Source: Paracraurococcus sp042666655 (lineage in GTDB: Bacteria; Pseudomonadota; Alphaproteobacteria; Acetobacterales; Acetobacteraceae). Taken from it: a stretch of DNA of 64,000 nucleotides. The notes beneath the pieces are model-generated. The model searched no databases. It had not been told where the DNA came from and saw only the letters and a list, made by a program, of their open reading frames with translations. Shown piece after piece: positions 43,233 to 51,586 of this stretch; position 1 is the stretch's first letter, and every line of letters starts with the position of its first letter. The stretch covers positions 1 through 64,000 of the forward strand of contig NZ_JBHTDE010000010.1 of NCBI RefSeq assembly GCF_042666655.1, given 5' to 3'. The position numbers and the translations under genes were made by a program.

Positions 43233-44744
43233 ATGAACGCCGCAGGCTTCCCGCTGCTCTCGCTCGTCACCTTCCTGCCGCTGGCAGGCGCGCTGATCAT
43301 CATGTCGGTGCGCGGTGACGAGGAGGTCGTCGCCCGCAATGCCCGCTGGACCGCACTCTGGACCAGCCTGATCGTCTTCCTGCTCAGCCTCATCCTCTGG
43401 GCCAAGTTCGACCAGTCCTCGGCCGCCTTCCAGTTCGAGGAGAAGCTTTCCTGGCTGCCGGAATTCGGCGTCGGCTACCACATGGGCGTGGACGGCATCT
43501 CGGTGCTGTTCGTCCTGCTCTCGACCGCGCTGACGCCGCTCTGCATCCTGGCCTCCTGGGAGTCGATCGGCACCCGGGTGCGGGAATACATGATCGCCTT
43601 CCTCATCCTCGAGACGATGATGGTCGGCATGTTCGCCGCGCTCGACTTCATCGTCTTCTACGTCTTCTTCGAAGCCGTGCTGATCCCGATGTTCCTGATC
43701 ATCGGCGTCTGGGGTGGGCCGCGGCGGGTCTATGCCGCCTTCAAGTTCTTCCTCTACACGCTGCTCGGCTCCGTGCTGATGCTGCTGGCGATCCTGTACC
43801 TCTGGTACAATGCCGGCACGACCGACATCCCGGATCTGTTCGACCAGGCGGTGCCGCGCGCGGCGCAGACCTGGATCTTCTTCGCCTTCCTCGCCTCCTT
43901 CGCGGTGAAGGTGCCGATGTGGCCGGTGCATACCTGGCTGCCGGACGCCCACGTCGAAGCCCCGACCGCGGGCTCGGTCATCCTGGCCGGCGTGCTGCTG
44001 AAGATGGGCGCCTACGGCTTCCTCCGCTTCACCCTGCCGCTGCTGCCCGAAGCGACCGCCACCTTCGCGCCGCTGATCTTCGTCCTCTCGGTCGTGGCCG
44101 TGGTCTACACCTCCCTCGTGGCGCTCGCGCAGGAGGACATGAAGAAGCTGATCGCCTATTCCTCGGTCGCCCATATGGGCATCGTGACGATCGGCATCTT
44201 CACGCTGAACCAGCAGGGGCTCTCCGGCGCGCTCTTCACCATGCTGGCGCATGGCGTCGTCTCCGGCGCGCTCTTCCTCTGCGTCGGCGTGCTGTACGAC
44301 CGCGTCCACAGCCGCGACATCCTGCGCTACGGCGGCGTCGCCGGGATCATGCCGGCCTATGCCCTGGTCTTCATGCTCTTCACCATGGCCTCGATCGGCC
44401 TGCCCGGCCTCGCCAACTTCGTCGGCGAGTTCCTGGTCATCGTCGGCGCCTGGAAGGTGAACCCCTGGGTAGCCTTCGGCGCCGCGACCGGCATGGTGCT
44501 CGGCGCGGGCTACATGCTGTACCTCTATCGCCGGGTCAGCTTCGGCAAGGTCACCCGGGACGACCTGCGCGCGCTGCTCGACCTCAGCCCGCGGGAATAC
44601 GTGGTCTTCGCGCCGCTGATCGTCCTGACCCTGTGGATGGGCATCTATCCGCAGTCCTTCCTCTCCTTCTTCGAAGCCACCGTCGCCAACCTGGTGGCGC
44701 GGCATGAGGCGGCGCTCGGCGCCGCGCGCCTGGCGGGGATGTAA
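43233..44744 (+). CDS. nuoM: complex I subunit NuoM
   Basis: The 503-residue antiporter-like subunit starts at the ATG at 43233, 2 bp after nuoL. FYVFFEAVLIPMFLIIG holds the conserved Glu of helix 5, and FAVKVPMWPVHTWLPDAHVE the helix-7 Lys region. LIAYSSVAHMG is the helix-8 motif. It forms the middle proton channel of the membrane arm. Its length and gene order are typical. Confidence 0.98.
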   Translation: MNAAGFPLLSLVTFLPLAGALIIMSVRGDEEVVARNARWTALWTSLIVFLLSLILWAKFDQSSAAFQFEEKLSWLPEFGVGYHMGVDGISVLFVLLSTALTPLCILASWESIGTRVREYMIAFLILETMMVGMFAALDFIVFYVFFEAVLIPMFLIIGVWGGPRRVYAAFKFFLYTLLGSVLMLLAILYLWYNAGTTDIPDLFDQAVPRAAQTWIFFAFLASFAVKVPMWPVHTWLPDAHVEAPTAGSVILAGVLLKMGAYGFLRFTLPLLPEATATFAPLIFVLSVVAVVYTSLVALAQEDMKKLIAYSSVAHMGIVTIGIFTLNQQGLSGALFTMLAHGVVSGALFLCVGVLYDRVHSRDILRYGGVAGIMPAYALVFMLFTMASIGLPGLANFVGEFLVIVGAWKVNPWVAFGAATGMVLGAGYMLYLYRRVSFGKVTRDDLRALLDLSPREYVVFAPLIVLTLWMGIYPQSFLSFFEATVANLVARHEAALGAARLAGM

Positions 44745-44748
44745 GCCG

Positions 44749-46170
44749 ATGACCTGGACCCTTGCCCTGCCGGAGCTGGTGCTCGCCGTCTCCGGCCTCG
44801 TCATCCTCCTCGCCGGCGTGATCCCCAGGAAGGATACCTTCTTCCCGGTCTCCATGGCCTGCGTGGGCGCCCTGCTGCTCGCCGCCATGCTGGTGCTCGG
44901 CCAGCCGGAGGGCACCGCGCTCGGCGGCCACTACGTCTCGGACGCCTTCAGCGGCTTCATGAAGTTCCTGGCGCTGGCGGCCGCCGCCGTCGGCATCCTG
45001 CTCTCGCTCGACTTCAACGAGCGTGAAGGCATGGCGCGCTTCGAGTTCCCCGTGCTCATGCTGTTCGCCACGCTCGGCGCCATGGTCATGATCTCGGCGA
45101 ACGACCTGCTCTCGCTCTATATGGGGCTCGAGCTGCTGTCGCTGCCGCTCTATGTCCTCGCCGCCTTCAACCGCGACAACGGTCGCTCGGCCGAGGCCGG
45201 GCTGAAGTATTTCGTGCTCGGCGCGCTGGCCTCCGGCCTGCTGCTCTACGGCAGCTCGCTGGTCTACGGCTTCGCCGGCACCACGAATTTCGACCGCCTG
45301 GGCGAAGCCTTCTCCGAGCCGAACGGCGTCTCGGCCGGCGTCATCGTCGGCGTGGTCTTCGTCATCACCGGCCTGGCCTTCAAGGTCTCGGCGGTGCCCT
45401 TCCACATGTGGACGCCGGACGTCTACGAAGGCGCGCCGACCCCGGTGACCGCCTTCTTCGCCTCGGCCCCCAAGGTCGCGGCGATCGCCCTGCTGGCCCG
45501 AGTGCTGCTGGGCCCCTTCGGCGACCTGGTGGCGCAGTGGCAGCAGGTGATCCTGCTGGTCTCGCTCGGCTCGATGATCCTCGGCGCCTTCGCCGCGATC
45601 GGGCAGCGGAACCTGAAGCGGCTGATGGCCTATTCCTCGATCGGCCATGTCGGCTATGCGCTGATGGGCCTCGCGGTCGGCAGCGACATCGGGCTGCGCG
45701 GCCTGCTGGTCTACATGGCGATCTACGTCTTCATGAACCTCGGCACCTTCGCGGTGCTGGTCTCCATGCGGCGCGCGGGCAGGTCGGTGGAAGGCATCGA
45801 CGACCTCGCCGGCCTCGGCCGCACCGATCCGGTGACGGCGATGTGGATGGCCATCTTCATGTTCTCGATGGCCGGCATCCCGCCGCTCGCCGGCTTCTTC
45901 GGCAAGCTCTACGTCTTCCTGGCTGCGGTGCAGGGCGGCTTCTGGACGCTCGCGGTGGTCGGCGTGCTGACCAGCGTGGTCTCGGCCTACTACTACCTGC
46001 GCATCGTCAAGGTGATGTATTTCGACGCGCCGGTCGGCAGCCTCGACCCTGCGTCCACCAGCCTCACCATGGTGATGGCCGGCACCGGCCTGTTCACCGC
46101 GTTGTTCGCGCTGTGGCCGGCGCCGATGCTGGCCGCGGCCGCGGCCGCCGCCGCGGCCCTGCTGGGGTGA
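44749..46170 (+). CDS. nuoN: complex I subunit NuoN
   Basis: The 473-residue third antiporter-like subunit has LYMGLELLSLPLYVLAAF with the helix-5 Glu, FKVSAVPFHMWTPDVYEGAP with the helix-7 Lys, and LMAYSSIGHVGYALMG. It closes the 14-gene complex I set. Its C-terminus is a run of alanines (residues 458-470), probably unimportant. The TGA overlaps the GTG of birA, so the operon continues without a break. Confidence 0.98.
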   Translation: MTWTLALPELVLAVSGLVILLAGVIPRKDTFFPVSMACVGALLLAAMLVLGQPEGTALGGHYVSDAFSGFMKFLALAAAAVGILLSLDFNEREGMARFEFPVLMLFATLGAMVMISANDLLSLYMGLELLSLPLYVLAAFNRDNGRSAEAGLKYFVLGALASGLLLYGSSLVYGFAGTTNFDRLGEAFSEPNGVSAGVIVGVVFVITGLAFKVSAVPFHMWTPDVYEGAPTPVTAFFASAPKVAAIALLARVLLGPFGDLVAQWQQVILLVSLGSMILGAFAAIGQRNLKRLMAYSSIGHVGYALMGLAVGSDIGLRGLLVYMAIYVFMNLGTFAVLVSMRRAGRSVEGIDDLAGLGRTDPVTAMWMAIFMFSMAGIPPLAGFFGKLYVFLAAVQGGFWTLAVVGVLTSVVSAYYYLRIVKVMYFDAPVGSLDPASTSLTMVMAGTGLFTALFALWPAPMLAAAAAAAAALLG

Positions 46171-46931
46171 GCGCCTCCGGCCAGGGTGGGGCCGCTGCCG
46201 CGGCCTTGCCGCCTGGCTGGCGTCTCGAGCTGCACGCGACGCTGCCGAGCACCGCCGACCTGCTGCTGCGCCGGGCCGAGGCGGGGGAGGCCGAGGGCCT
46301 CGCCATCCTGGCACGGGAGCAGACCGCGGGGCGTGGGCGGTCCGGCCGTGCCTGGGCTTCGCCGCCGGGCAACCTCTATCTCTCCGTGCTGCTGCGGCCG
46401 GCAGGCCCGGCGCGGGAGGCGCCGCAATGGAGCCTGCTGGCCGGCCTGGCCCTGGCCGAGGCCGCGGCCGCCGCCATCGGCGAACCCGCTGCCCTGCGGC
46501 TGAAATGGCCGAACGACCTGCTGCTTCGCGGCGCCAAATGCGCCGGCATCCTGGCCGAGACCGCGCTGACCCCGGCGGGCGGCATCGACTGGCTGACGCT
46601 TGGCATCGGCGTCAACCTGGCGCATGCGCCCAGCCTGGCGGACCGGCCGACCGCGACGCTCGATGGTGCCGGGCCACCGGAGGCGTTCGCCGCCCGGCTG
46701 CTCGCCCGGCTCGGCCATTGGCGGGCGGTGCAGGCGGCCGAGGGCTTCGCCCCGGTCCGCGCCGCCTGGCGCCGCTTCGGCCCGGGGGAGGGGGAGCGGA
46801 TCACCCTCCGCGGCCTGCCCGGTGGCGGGCTCTTCGCAGGCCTCGCCGAGGATGGCAGCCTGCTGCTCGATATCGACGGGGTCCGCCGGGCCGTGCCTGC
46901 CGGCGAGATCCTGTCCCAGGGAGAGGCCTGA
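46167..46931 (+). CDS. birA: biotin--[acetyl-CoA-carboxylase] ligase
   Basis: The GTG at 46167 overlaps the nuoN stop and gives 254 residues. The biotinyl-AMP loop is present as EQTAGRGRSGRAWASP, followed by LKWPNDLLL and GIGVNLAHAP. The N-terminal winged-helix repressor domain of E. coli BirA is missing, so this is a group I ligase that attaches biotin to carboxylase carrier proteins but does not regulate transcription. The nuoN-birA-coaX-rnj order is common in Alphaproteobacteria. Confidence 0.93.
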   Translation: MSASGQGGAAAAALPPGWRLELHATLPSTADLLLRRAEAGEAEGLAILAREQTAGRGRSGRAWASPPGNLYLSVLLRPAGPAREAPQWSLLAGLALAEAAAAAIGEPAALRLKWPNDLLLRGAKCAGILAETALTPAGGIDWLTLGIGVNLAHAPSLADRPTATLDGAGPPEAFAARLLARLGHWRAVQAAEGFAPVRAAWRRFGPGEGERITLRGLPGGGLFAGLAEDGSLLLDIDGVRRAVPAGEILSQGEA

Positions 46932-46936
46932 GCGCC

Positions 46937-47740
46937 ATGCTGCTCGCGATCGATGCGGGAAACACCAACGTGGTCTTCGCCGTACACGACGGCACGGAAT
47001 GGCGCGGCCGCTGGCGCATCGCCACCCGCCCCGACCGAACCTCGGACGAATATGCGGTGTGGCTGCTGGCGCTGTTCCAGCATGCCGGCCTGAAGGTCGC
47101 CGAGATCGACCGCTGCGCCATCGGCACCGTGGTGCCGGCCGCGCTCTACAACCTGCGCCGCCTGTCGCGGGAATGGTTCGGGGTCGAGCCGCTGATTGCC
47201 CGCGCAGCGGTGGATTGGGGGTTCCAGATCAAGGTGGACCGGCCGCAGGAGGTGGGCGCCGATCGGCTGCTGAACTCGCTGGCCTCGCACCACCACTACC
47301 AGGGCCCGCTGGTGGTCATCGATTTCGGCACCGCCACGACCTTCGACGTGGTGGACAAGGACGGCGCCTATCTGGGCGGCGTCATCGCCCCCGGGGTGAA
47401 CCTGTCGCTCGAGGCCCTGCACCAGGCCGCCGCCCGGCTGCCGCGGATCGGCATTGGTCGGCCCCAGGCGGTCATCGGTCGTGATACGGTGGCCGCCATG
47501 CAGTCCGGCATCTATTGGGGCTATGTCGGGTTGATCGAGGGCATCGTCGGCCGCATCCAGGCGGAGTACGAGGCGCATCTGAAGGTGGTCGCCACCGGCG
47601 GACTCGCCCCGCTGTTTTCCGAAGGTACGACCATCATCGAAAAGATCGACCCTGACATCACGCTGGAAGGGCTTCGCCTGTTGGCGGAACGCAATCCGGT
47701 CCCCACCTTGCAAAGGACGGTGCTGCGCGACGCCCTTTGA
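46937..47740 (+). CDS. coaX: type III pantothenate kinase
   Basis: The 267-residue enzyme catalyses the first step of CoA synthesis. The ASKHA-fold phosphate loop MLLAIDAGNTNVVFAV opens the protein, and GADRLLNSLA and VIDFGTATTFDVV are the further substrate- and ATP-binding segments. Type III enzymes are not feedback-inhibited by CoA. It begins 5 bp after birA. The pairing of a biotin ligase with a CoA-synthesis enzyme is conserved, but the logic is unclear. Confidence 0.95.
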   Translation: MLLAIDAGNTNVVFAVHDGTEWRGRWRIATRPDRTSDEYAVWLLALFQHAGLKVAEIDRCAIGTVVPAALYNLRRLSREWFGVEPLIARAAVDWGFQIKVDRPQEVGADRLLNSLASHHHYQGPLVVIDFGTATTFDVVDKDGAYLGGVIAPGVNLSLEALHQAAARLPRIGIGRPQAVIGRDTVAAMQSGIYWGYVGLIEGIVGRIQAEYEAHLKVVATGGLAPLFSEGTTIIEKIDPDITLEGLRLLAERNPVPTLQRTVLRDAL

Positions 47741-47861
47741 GCGCGAGGCAGCTTCCGGCCCGCCCTGGACCAGGATGCGGCCGGAAACTGCATCGCGTTT
47801 GCAACGATAAGGCTAGGCCTGGTCGCCCTCTCCTGGGGCTGGCGCAGTCCTAGGGACAGGT

Positions 47862-49532
47862 ATGGACGATTACATGACGACGGCCGGACCCGATCCGGCC
47901 GGTGACCTCGCATTCATTCCGCTTGGCGGTACCGGTGAGATCGGGATGAATCTCAACGTGTACCGCTGCGATGGCAAACTGCTCGCCATCGACTGCGGCA
48001 TCGGCTTCGGTGGCCCGGAAAATCCCGAGATCGAGGTGATGGTGCCGGACCCGGTCTGGCTCGCCGAACGGCGGGACCGGCTGGTCGGTCTGGTCATCAC
48101 CCATGCGCACGAGGACCATGTTGGTGCCGTGGCGCATCTGTGGCCGATGCTGCGCTGCCCGATCTATGCCGGGCCCTTCGTCTCCGCCGTGCTGCGGCGG
48201 AAGCTTGGCGAGGCCGGGCTGCTGGGCGAGGCGAAGATTACCACGGTGCCGTTGAGCGGCCGCATCAAGCTGCCCAATTTCGACCTGGAATTCCTCCGCG
48301 TCGCCCATTCGGTGCCGGAGGCCCAGGCGGTCGCCATCCGCACCCGGCACGGCATCGTCGTCCATACCGGCGACTGGAAGCTGGACCCCGACCCGCTGAT
48401 CGGCGAGCCGACCGACGAGGCCGCCTTCGCCCGGCTGGGCGAGGAGGGCGTCCTTGCCATGGTCTGCGATTCGACCAATGCGCTGGTGGAGGGGCATTCG
48501 GGCTCCGAGGCCGAGGTGCGGCGGAACCTGACCGCCATCATCCGCAGCCTGAAGGGCCGGGTCGCTGTCAGCTGCTTCGCCACCAACGTGGCCCGGGTCG
48601 AGAGCATCACCCGGGCGGCCATGGCGGCCGGGCGCCAGGTGGCGCTGTTCGGGCGGTCCTTGCGCAATGCCGAGGCGGCGGCGCGGGAATGCGGCTACCT
48701 CACCGACATCCCGCCCTATGTGCCGGAGGACGAGGCGGGCTTCATCCCCGACGACAACCTCCTGCTGATCTGCACCGGCAGCCAGGGCGAGCCGCGTTCC
48801 GCGCTGGCCAAGATCGGTGCCGATACCCATCCGCAGATCGCGCTGGGGGAGGGCGACACGGTCATCTTCTCCTCTCGCATGATTCCGGGGAATGAGCGGG
48901 GCATCCTGCTGCTGCAAGACCAGCTGGCCCGGCGCGGCTGCAAGGTGATGACCGCCGACGACCACATGGTGCATGTCTCCGGCCATCCGGCGCGGGACGA
49001 ACTGCGGCGGCTCTATCAGCTGGTGAAGCCGAAATACGCCGTGCCGGTGCATGGCGAATGGCGGCACCTGTCGGAGCATGCGGCCCTGGCCAAGGAGCTG
49101 CAGGCCATCCCGGTGCTGGTCGAGGATGGCGATGTCCTGCAGCTCGCTCCGGGCCGGCCCGACGTGGTCGAGGGCGTGCCGACGGGTCGGCTGGCGGTCG
49201 ACAACGGCCGGTTGCTGCCGATCAACGGCGGCGTGCTCGCGGCGCGCAAGCGCATGCTGTTCAACGGCGTGGTCATGGCGTCCTTCGCCGTCGACGAGGC
49301 CGGGCGGGTGCGCGGCACGCCGGTGGTCTCGGCGCCCGGTCTGCTGGATGGCGACGAGCATATCGGTGCGCAGCTGGCGGCCGACCTGGCGCGCGCGGTG
49401 GGCGAGCTGCCCAACGGGCTGCGGCGGGAGGATGACGCGCTGCGCGAGGCGGCGCGGGCGGTGCTGCGCAAGGCGATCGGCAGGCGGCTGCGCAAGCGGC
49501 CGAATGTCGAGGTCCACCTGCTGCGGGTCTAG
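47862..49532 (+). CDS. rnj: ribonuclease J
   Basis: This 556-residue metallo-beta-lactamase/beta-CASP ribonuclease degrades and matures RNA from the 5' end and also cuts internally. The metal site is THAHEDHVGAV (H81, H83, D85, H86), later VVHTGDWKLD, and the beta-CASP part has SCFATNVARVES and GNERGILLLQDQ, with the HVSGHPARDEL motif. The C-terminal domain is present. In Alphaproteobacteria RNase J works beside RNase E in rRNA maturation. A 121-bp gap separates it from coaX. Confidence 0.95.
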   Translation: MDDYMTTAGPDPAGDLAFIPLGGTGEIGMNLNVYRCDGKLLAIDCGIGFGGPENPEIEVMVPDPVWLAERRDRLVGLVITHAHEDHVGAVAHLWPMLRCPIYAGPFVSAVLRRKLGEAGLLGEAKITTVPLSGRIKLPNFDLEFLRVAHSVPEAQAVAIRTRHGIVVHTGDWKLDPDPLIGEPTDEAAFARLGEEGVLAMVCDSTNALVEGHSGSEAEVRRNLTAIIRSLKGRVAVSCFATNVARVESITRAAMAAGRQVALFGRSLRNAEAAARECGYLTDIPPYVPEDEAGFIPDDNLLLICTGSQGEPRSALAKIGADTHPQIALGEGDTVIFSSRMIPGNERGILLLQDQLARRGCKVMTADDHMVHVSGHPARDELRRLYQLVKPKYAVPVHGEWRHLSEHAALAKELQAIPVLVEDGDVLQLAPGRPDVVEGVPTGRLAVDNGRLLPINGGVLAARKRMLFNGVVMASFAVDEAGRVRGTPVVSAPGLLDGDEHIGAQLAADLARAVGELPNGLRREDDALREAARAVLRKAIGRRLRKRPNVEVHLLRV

Positions 49533-49548
49533 CGCCCCGCTGCGTCGC

Positions 49549-49569
49549 GGCCGGGCCGAGGGCCCGGCC
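49549..49569 (+). terminator. GC hairpin after rnj
   Basis: GGCCGGGCC-GAG-GGCCCGGCC is a perfect 9-bp stem 16 bp after the rnj stop, without a T-run. It may partly terminate or stabilise the rnj mRNA before the DUF1467 gene. Confidence 0.4.
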
Positions 49570-49604
49570 GGCTTCTCCCCTGCCGCACCACCCCGGAGTG
49601 CCCC

Positions 49605-49865
49605 ATGAGCTGGGTCAGCGGAATCGTCGTCTTTTTCCTGGTCTGGTGGCTCACGCTCTTTGCGGTGCTGCCGATCGGGACGCGGCCTAATCCGGACGGC
49701 GATTCGGCGACCGGCTGGCGCGGTGCGCCGGAGAATCCGCGGCTGCTGCGCAAGGTGGCGATCACCACCGCGGTGTCGGTGGTACTTTGGCTGGGAATCT
49801 ATTTTTTGGCCGAGAGTGATTGGCTCAGTTTCCGGACGGGTTGGCTGGCATTGCCGGAAAAATGA
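49605..49865 (+). CDS. DUF1467-family membrane protein
   Basis: The 86-residue protein has two membrane helices (residues 4-25 and 58-70) and the conserved link LPIGTRPNPDGDSATGWRGAP. DUF1467 proteins are restricted mainly to Alphaproteobacteria and almost always sit between rnj and proS; their role is unknown. Here it lies 72 bp after rnj and is followed by the candidate small RNA, not directly by proS. Confidence 0.85.
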   Translation: MSWVSGIVVFFLVWWLTLFAVLPIGTRPNPDGDSATGWRGAPENPRLLRKVAITTAVSVVLWLGIYFLAESDWLSFRTGWLALPEK

Positions 49866-49979
49866 GCGACTTTCCGGCCATTTAGCTGGTGTCGCCTTCG
49901 GTCTGAGCAGTTTGCGCCTGGGAGCCCTTTTTTTCCGCTTTTCCAGCAGCCTTAGCCGTTGTCCGGCGTTGGGTCTCCG

Positions 49980-50080
49980 CGTCACCATGCTTCCAGAGAG
50001 AGGTTGGTCCTCTCTCTGCCGTGTGACTGGCGTTTCCTCCCTAAACTCGGGCCGTACCCCATGGGTGCGGCCCTTTTTTT
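49980..50080 (+). ncRNA. candidate trans-acting small RNA
   Basis: This 215-bp gap between the DUF1467 gene and proS ends in a near-perfect terminator. Inside it CAGAGAGAGG-TTGGT-CCTCTCTCTG (49994-50018) makes a 10-bp stem, then an unpaired stretch with TTTCCTCCCT (50033-50042), then the terminator hairpin and T7. The CCTCCC segment is complementary to Shine-Dalgarno sequences. A stem, a single-stranded anti-Shine-Dalgarno stretch and a U-rich terminator is the layout of several alphaproteobacterial Hfq-type sRNAs. The 5' end is my guess; I see no clear promoter. It could instead be a proS leader or attenuator. Confidence 0.5.
50049..50080 (+). terminator. strong Rho-independent terminator
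   Basis: GGGCCGTACCC-CAT-GGGTGCGGCCC is an 11-bp stem with one G-U pair, followed by TTTTTTT (50074-50080). It ends whatever is transcribed across 49866-50048 and isolates proS from the nuo-rnj operon. Confidence 0.9.
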
Positions 50081-50265
50081 GTCTATAGCAGTCCGACCCC
50101 TGGGCCAAGCGGAAACGCAAGCGGGCTGGCGGAATTCTTTCGCCTTCGTTCGTGGTGCGCCGCAGCAAGGAAAGAAAATTGCGGGACGCAGGGCCGAGCC
50201 CCACCCCTCGTGCCGGGCCCCGGTTTCGCGCTAAAGGGATCGCAGATCGCTCCCAGGAGTCCGCC

Positions 50266-51576
50266 TTGCGCCTGTCCCGCGCCTTCCTGCCCACGCTGAA
50301 GGAAACCCCGGCCGAGGCGCAGATCGCCTCCCACCGGCTGATGCTGCGCGCCGGCATGGTCCGGCAGACCAGCGCCGGCATCTATGCCTGGCTGCCGCTG
50401 GGCTGGCGGGTGCTGCAGAAGGTCGAGCAGATCGTCCGCGAGGAGCAGGACGCCGCCGGTGCCCAGGAAATCCTTATGCCGACGATCCAGACCGCCGATC
50501 TCTGGAAGCAGTCCGGCCGCTACGACGCCTACGGGCCCGAGATGCTGCGGCTGCGCGACCGGCACGACCGCGAGATGCTGTTCGGCCCGACCAACGAGGA
50601 GATGGTCACCGAGATCTTCCGCACCTATGCGCGGAGCTACCGCGACCTGCCGCGCAACCTCTACCACATCCAGTGGAAGTTCCGGGACGAGGTACGCCCC
50701 CGCTTCGGCGTCATGCGCGGCCGCGAGTTCCTGATGAAGGACGCCTATTCCTTCGACCTGGACTATGCCGGGGCGCAGAAATCCTATCGTCAGATGTTCG
50801 TCGCCTATCTGCGCACCTTCGCGCGGATGGGGCTGAAGGCGATCCCGATGCAGGCCGATACCGGGCCGATCGGCGGCAACCTCAGCCACGAATTCCTCAT
50901 CCTGGCGGAGACCGGCGAGAGCCAGGTCTTCCTGCACAAGGACCTGCTGGAATTCGACGTGCTGTCGAAGCCGGTGGACTACGATGGCGACCTCTCGCCC
51001 ACCGTCGACTTCTGGACCAGCCGCTACGCCGCGACCGACGAGAAGCACGACGAGGCCGCCTGGGCGCAGGTGCCGGCGGAATCGCAGGTCTCGGCGCGCG
51101 GCATCGAGATCGGCCATATCTTCTATTTCGGCACCAAGTACAGCGCGGCGATGGGGCTTTCGGTGCAGGGGCCGGACGGCAAGCCGGTGGCGCCCGAGAT
51201 GGGCAGCTACGGCATCGGCGTCTCCCGCCTGGTCGGCGCCATCATCGAGGCCAACCACGACGAGGCCGGAATCAGGTGGCCGGATGCCGTCGCGCCCTTC
51301 AAGGTCGCGGTGCTGAACCTGAAGGTCGGCGACGCGGGAACCGACGCGCTGTCCGAGCGGGTCTATGCCGCCTTCGACCCGGATGCGGTCTATGACGACC
51401 GCGCCGACCGGGCCGGGGCGAAATTCGCCGATGCCGACCTGCTCGGCTATCCCTGGCAGGCGATCATCGGCCCGCGCGGGGCGGCCAACGGCATGGTCGA
51501 GCTGAAGCGCCGCGCCACCGGCGAGCGGGTGGAGCTGTCCGTCGAGGACGCCATCGCCCGGATCAAGGGCGCCTGA
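50266..51576 (+). CDS. proS: prolyl-tRNA synthetase (short alphaproteobacterial type)
   Basis: I take the TTG at 50266 as start, because AGGAGT lies 5 bp upstream and the protein then begins RLSRAFLPTLKETPAEAQIAS, the usual N-terminus. The 436 residues match the short ProS type lacking the editing insertion domain. The class II motifs are present: motif 2 (FRDEVRPRFGVMRGREFLMKD) and motif 3 (GSYGIGVSRLVGAIIE), then an anticodon-binding domain with the VAVLNLKVG segment. It charges tRNA-Pro in the cytosol and is followed 10 bp later by the lol genes. Confidence 0.95.
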   Translation: MRLSRAFLPTLKETPAEAQIASHRLMLRAGMVRQTSAGIYAWLPLGWRVLQKVEQIVREEQDAAGAQEILMPTIQTADLWKQSGRYDAYGPEMLRLRDRHDREMLFGPTNEEMVTEIFRTYARSYRDLPRNLYHIQWKFRDEVRPRFGVMRGREFLMKDAYSFDLDYAGAQKSYRQMFVAYLRTFARMGLKAIPMQADTGPIGGNLSHEFLILAETGESQVFLHKDLLEFDVLSKPVDYDGDLSPTVDFWTSRYAATDEKHDEAAWAQVPAESQVSARGIEIGHIFYFGTKYSAAMGLSVQGPDGKPVAPEMGSYGIGVSRLVGAIIEANHDEAGIRWPDAVAPFKVAVLNLKVGDAGTDALSERVYAAFDPDAVYDDRADRAGAKFADADLLGYPWQAIIGPRGAANGMVELKRRATGERVELSVEDAIARIKGA

Positions 51577-51586
51577 GCGCCGCCCG

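Noticed and set aside
47850..50381. Long minus-strand frame opposite rnj and the sRNA candidate
   Set aside because: It is antisense to RNase J and crosses a strong terminator; its residue composition is not protein-like.
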